Assembly: GCA_035347995.1 (NCBI GenBank)
Contig: DAOPQD010000120.1
Coordinates: 1-8,394 of the forward strand
Reading direction: 5' to 3'
Source: JAAZNO01 sp012798275
Lineage (GTDB): Bacteria > Chloroflexota > Anaerolineae > B4-G1 > SLSP01
Length of the DNA: 8,394 nt
The position numbers were made by a program, and so were the translations under genes. Each line of letters opens with the position of its first letter. Position 1 is the first letter of the stretch. Below, piece after piece: positions 6,113 to 8,394 of this stretch. The notes under the pieces are model-generated. The model saw only the letters and a program-made list of their open reading frames with translations, ran no database searches and was not told the DNA's origin.

Positions 6113-8149
6113 TCAGTCCCTTTGCACCAGGGGCAGGTACACTTTGTGAGGCAACTGCATCACCGTGATGTCGGCCGTATACACGGGCCAGAGACGTTCC
6201 GGCTCGCGGGTGCTGAACCCCACCGCGCGGCCTTCTTCATGGAGCAGCATGTCGAAGCGCAGGCGGTAATGCCGTGAGGCCTCGGTCTGGGGCGGTGCGG
6301 TGAGGGGGAGCCCTACACGCAGGCTGGCCCCCGGCGCCACCGTCTCCATGAGGGTGACGCTCGTCGTTGCCGTGATGACGGGGACGCCGTTCTCGTCCTC
6401 CCAACCGTAATACGCCAGGGAGACATTGCCCGTCCAGGTGAACACGCCCGTGTTCTGGAGGGTGAAGGTGAGCGTGCGGGTTTCCTCCGGTTGCAGCAGG
6501 GGCGGGTTGACGCTGCCGCTGCGCCAGTCAATCTCCAGCGGCGCCCAACGGTAATCGGGCGTGAGCCGCGTTCCGTTGCTGTCACGAAGCTGCACGCCGG
6601 TGTAATAGTGCGTGAGAATCTGCCGCGCGTCATCCCAGCGCACACTCCAGGGCTCATCGCCGGCGCCGGCGTAGGAGCAGCGATTGCCCCGCGCCCAACG
6701 GCTGGCGCCTTCCTGGCTCATCCCCCGCTGATGGCCATAGTCGTTCGCATCGCAGCCGCTGCTGATGGGATCTTCCACCCCGCGCAGGTAGACTCGTCCG
6801 CCATTTACCGTCCGTAGCCAGGCATCGGCGGAGAACTCCGCGAAGGCGGGGATGTAGTCCTCAGGCGCGAGGTCGTAGGCGATGTAATAGCCTGGCGCGA
6901 CGGCGTCGCAGACGAGGCGTTGACGGGCGTTGAGATTGGTCGCGGCGCAGGGAGCTGTCGGACCGTCCGGAAAACGCGCCGGGGGCAGGCTTTCGAACTT
7001 GTAGGGGATGAAGGCCTGAAACGCGGTGGAGTTGTTGATGGCACGTTCGTCGTAGATCGCGCGGTAAGCGTAGCTGCGAGCGGCGACGGCCTGTGCGATC
7101 AGCGCTGTGGCGTGATAGTAGGTCCCCATCTCCAACGGCACCACATCCAGCAGATAGTCGCTTTCGATGGAAAGGGTGATTGGATTGGTGGCGTAGGGGT
7201 AGGGGAGGGTGGTCGTGCGCACACAGGGGAAGTCATTTTCGTTGCAGAAGACGGTACATCCCCAGGCAGTGCTGCCCGGCTCGCAGAGGGTGTACGGCGA
7301 GCGCCGCGCCCCGCTGAGCGTGAGCGGGTACACGGACAGGGTGATTTCAGTCGGCGGCGTGTAGGGCGCCGTGGCGCGGAGGGGAGGGAGCGTTGATGGT
7401 TTGGACGTCGGTTCCGCTTCGGTGAGGGCCGCCGTCAACGCCGGCGGCTCCGCGCTGACGCTGACCGGCAGGAGGCACACTCGCCCTTCTTCCGCGGTGG
7501 GGCAGGCGACGGCGAGCCGCCGCCCGTCGGGGGACCAGGCAAGCTGCTGTCCCCACATCCCGCCGCCGAAGAGCTCCTCTCGCGCGAGGCGGGCTTCGCC
7601 GGTGAGGGCGTCCACGAGGTAGAGTTGCGCGCGCTCTGCGCCCTCCGCCGTGATGTCGGCGACGGCCAGCACGGCGAGCCACCGGCTATTGGGCGCCCAG
7701 GCGAGGTCGGTGACGAAGCGGGGCGCCCCTTCCCAGCGCCGCTGTTGCCCCGTGAGAGCGTCGGACAGCTGCAAGTGGCTGCTGAGGAGGGGGGCGCCTG
7801 CCTGCGACCCCGGCGTGAGAATCGCGGCGCGGAAGCGTCCGTCGGGGCTCCATTGCGCCTCCAGGAACGATTTCTCCCACGCGGTTCGTTCCCCGGCGGA
7901 AGTGAGCTCTCCCGTCGCGGGCGTGAAATACGCCGCCTGCGATTGGGGGCTGATGTTCAGGGTGAGCTGTAACCGGCCGTCGGGCAGCCATCCGGCGATG
8001 CCGATGGCCTGAGGGCGCGTCAGCGCCAGCTCGGGCGCGCCGAAGGTGTACGCCGTCGTCGCGGCGGCTCCCCGCGAGTCGCTCGCCGGCGCCAGCGTGA
8101 GCAACAGCCCAATCCCCACGAGAAGGCTGAGAATCGTCTGAGGCTTCAT
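6113..8149 (-). CDS. Secreted SpoIID/LytB-family protein with beta-propeller-like N-terminus and Ig-like C-terminus
   Basis: This gene encodes 678 residues. A signal peptide spans about 1-29 (Lys2, hydrophobic 6-20, Ala-rich cleavage region near 28-30). Residues about 35-230 carry four propeller-type turns: WLPDGR (54-59), WSPDGR (100-105), WAPNSR (151-156) and WSPDGR (205-210). The SpoIID domain (about 285-522) has VVPLEMG (336-342) with Glu340 at the position of the SpoIID catalytic Glu, AQAVAARSYA (352-361), YGHQRGMSQEGA (471-482) and a closing ILTHYYTG (511-518). SpoIID proteins cleave glycan strands stripped of stem peptides or enhance amidases. Residues about 530-665 look like an NBR1/CARDB-type beta-sandwich (TFTLQNTGVFTW, 561-572). 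The protein ends in KVYLPLVQRD. The ATG at 8149 fits the AAGGGGG site with 5-base spacing; ATGs at 8152 and 8182 are less suitable. Its role in cell-wall remodelling is inferred. Confidence 0.9.
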   Translation of the reverse strand: MKPQTILSLLVGIGLLLTLAPASDSRGAAATTAYTFGAPELALTRPQAIGIAGWLPDGRLQLTLNISPQSQAAYFTPATGELTSAGERTAWEKSFLEAQWSPDGRFRAAILTPGSQAGAPLLSSHLQLSDALTGQQRRWEGAPRFVTDLAWAPNSRWLAVLAVADITAEGAERAQLYLVDALTGEARLAREELFGGGMWGQQLAWSPDGRRLAVACPTAEEGRVCLLPVSVSAEPPALTAALTEAEPTSKPSTLPPLRATAPYTPPTEITLSVYPLTLSGARRSPYTLCEPGSTAWGCTVFCNENDFPCVRTTTLPYPYATNPITLSIESDYLLDVVPLEMGTYYHATALIAQAVAARSYAYRAIYDERAINNSTAFQAFIPYKFESLPPARFPDGPTAPCAATNLNARQRLVCDAVAPGYYIAYDLAPEDYIPAFAEFSADAWLRTVNGGRVYLRGVEDPISSGCDANDYGHQRGMSQEGASRWARGNRCSYAGAGDEPWSVRWDDARQILTHYYTGVQLRDSNGTRLTPDYRWAPLEIDWRSGSVNPPLLQPEETRTLTFTLQNTGVFTWTGNVSLAYYGWEDENGVPVITATTSVTLMETVAPGASLRVGLPLTAPPQTEASRHYRLRFDMLLHEEGRAVGFSTREPERLWPVYTADITVMQLPHKVYLPLVQRD

Positions 8150-8184
8150 CATTTCCCCCTTTGAAAATGGCCCCGAATGCACAC

Positions 8185-8211
8185 GAATTTCACGAATAAG
8201 ATTAGAAATTC
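8185..8211. repeat. Inverted repeat in the leader of the SpoIID-type gene
   Basis: GAATTTC (8185-8191) and GAAATTC (8205-8211) are exact reverse complements separated by 13 AT-rich bases, in a stretch otherwise GC-rich. It lies 36-62 bases upstream of the chosen ATG (minus strand), where a promoter or operator is expected. I could not find a convincing -35/-10 pair here. An overlapping CGAAT word recurs at 8174-8178, 8184-8188 and 8193-8197. Confidence 0.35.
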
Positions 8212-8243
8212 CTGGCCCCCGGGGCTGTTACGTCCTCAAACAA

Positions 8244-8257
8244 CGCGCTTCAGCGCG
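8244..8257. repeat. Short hairpin, CGCGCT/AGCGCG
   Basis: Two exact six-base arms are separated by TC. Read on the minus strand this is GCGCTGAAGCGC with flanking C and G. That style of GCTGAAGC mini-palindrome appears scattered between genes in some Chloroflexota and other genomes, to my recollection. No T run follows. It lies between the second repeat arm and the SpoIID-type gene. Confidence 0.35.
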
Positions 8258-8297
8258 GTGGGCTCGTGTCGAACCGGTGAGCCGTCGCCGTCGCTGC

Positions 8298-8394
8298 TCA
8301 CGGGTTATGGCTCACAGGGTAACTGTTCAGCCACTGATTAAAAAAACGGAAGATTTCCTGACGGTTGCTGAAGATTAAGAATCAATTTTTGCCC
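8298..8394 (-). repeat. Right arm of the ~97 bp imperfect inverted repeat
   Basis: This is the reverse complement counterpart of 11-107. The perfectly conserved 29-base block is at 8318-8346. Read on the minus strand it has the same order as the left arm, T run then AATCAGTGGCTGAAC, and it points toward the SpoIID-type gene. Each arm is thus upstream of, and in the same orientation to, the gene next to it. Inside this arm's inner edge, GTGAGCC (8277-8283) and GGCTCAC (8309-8315) form an additional seven-base inverted repeat. The window ends exactly at the outer edge of the similarity. Confidence 0.85.

Noticed and set aside
1..8394. A composite transposon or integrated element bounded by the inverted repeat
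   Set aside because: There is no transposase, recombinase or target duplication. The contents look like ordinary chromosomal genes, and the two arms differ by about 15%.

Overview
The window looks like a piece of a GC-rich bacterial chromosome, most likely from the Chloroflexota (Anaerolineae/Caldilineae-like). The support is the secreted SpoIID-type protein that ends in a Tyr-Leu-Pro-Leu-Val tail of the kind common in Chloroflexota exported proteins, a GGDEF-like domain of the GxDDF type that I associate with that phylum, and strong sigma70/Shine-Dalgarno signals. The assignment is inference, because no rRNA, tRNA or marker gene is present.

Layout from left to right. Positions 1-182 hold one arm of a ~97 bp imperfect inverted repeat and the leader of the first gene. 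At 183-1667 (+) lies a membrane protein that joins an ABC-2 type permease to a SpoIIM-like C-terminal domain. Converging on it is a two-gene minus-strand operon (2389-1928 and 1931-1710). It encodes a stand-alone cyclic-nucleotide-binding-domain protein and a 73-residue protein of unknown function, joined by an ATGA stop/start overlap. A 310-base intergenic region follows (2405-2715). It carries two divergent sigma70-like promoters with 17-base spacers, a small hairpin and two perfect palindromes. The rightward promoter reads into a two-gene unit: a receiver-plus-GGDEF-like protein (2716-3570) and a full-length ComEC/Rec2 DNA-uptake channel (3644-5995). Converging on ComEC is a large secreted SpoIID-family protein (8149-6113, minus) with an N-terminal beta-propeller-like region and a C-terminal Ig-like region. 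Positions 8150-8394 hold its leader and the second repeat arm.

The most interesting central feature is a signalling and DNA-uptake pair whose catalytic residues are worn away. The receiver lacks the phosphoacceptor Asp (Ser53), the switch Thr (Leu82) and the conserved Lys (Leu105). Its GGDEF-like domain lacks the usual metal- and guanine-binding residues. The ComEC metallo-beta-lactamase domain lacks the THxHxDH metal ligands (it has Thr591-Ser-Pro-Asp-Glu-Ala-Arg). All the reading frames are open and well formed, so these look like conserved non-catalytic variants rather than decayed genes. Separately, SpoIIM-like and SpoIID-like domains, which work together with SpoIIP in endospore engulfment in Firmicutes, sit at the two ends of this fragment, each behind one arm of the inverted repeat.

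No RNA genes, CRISPR arrays, transposase genes or convincing intrinsic terminators were seen.
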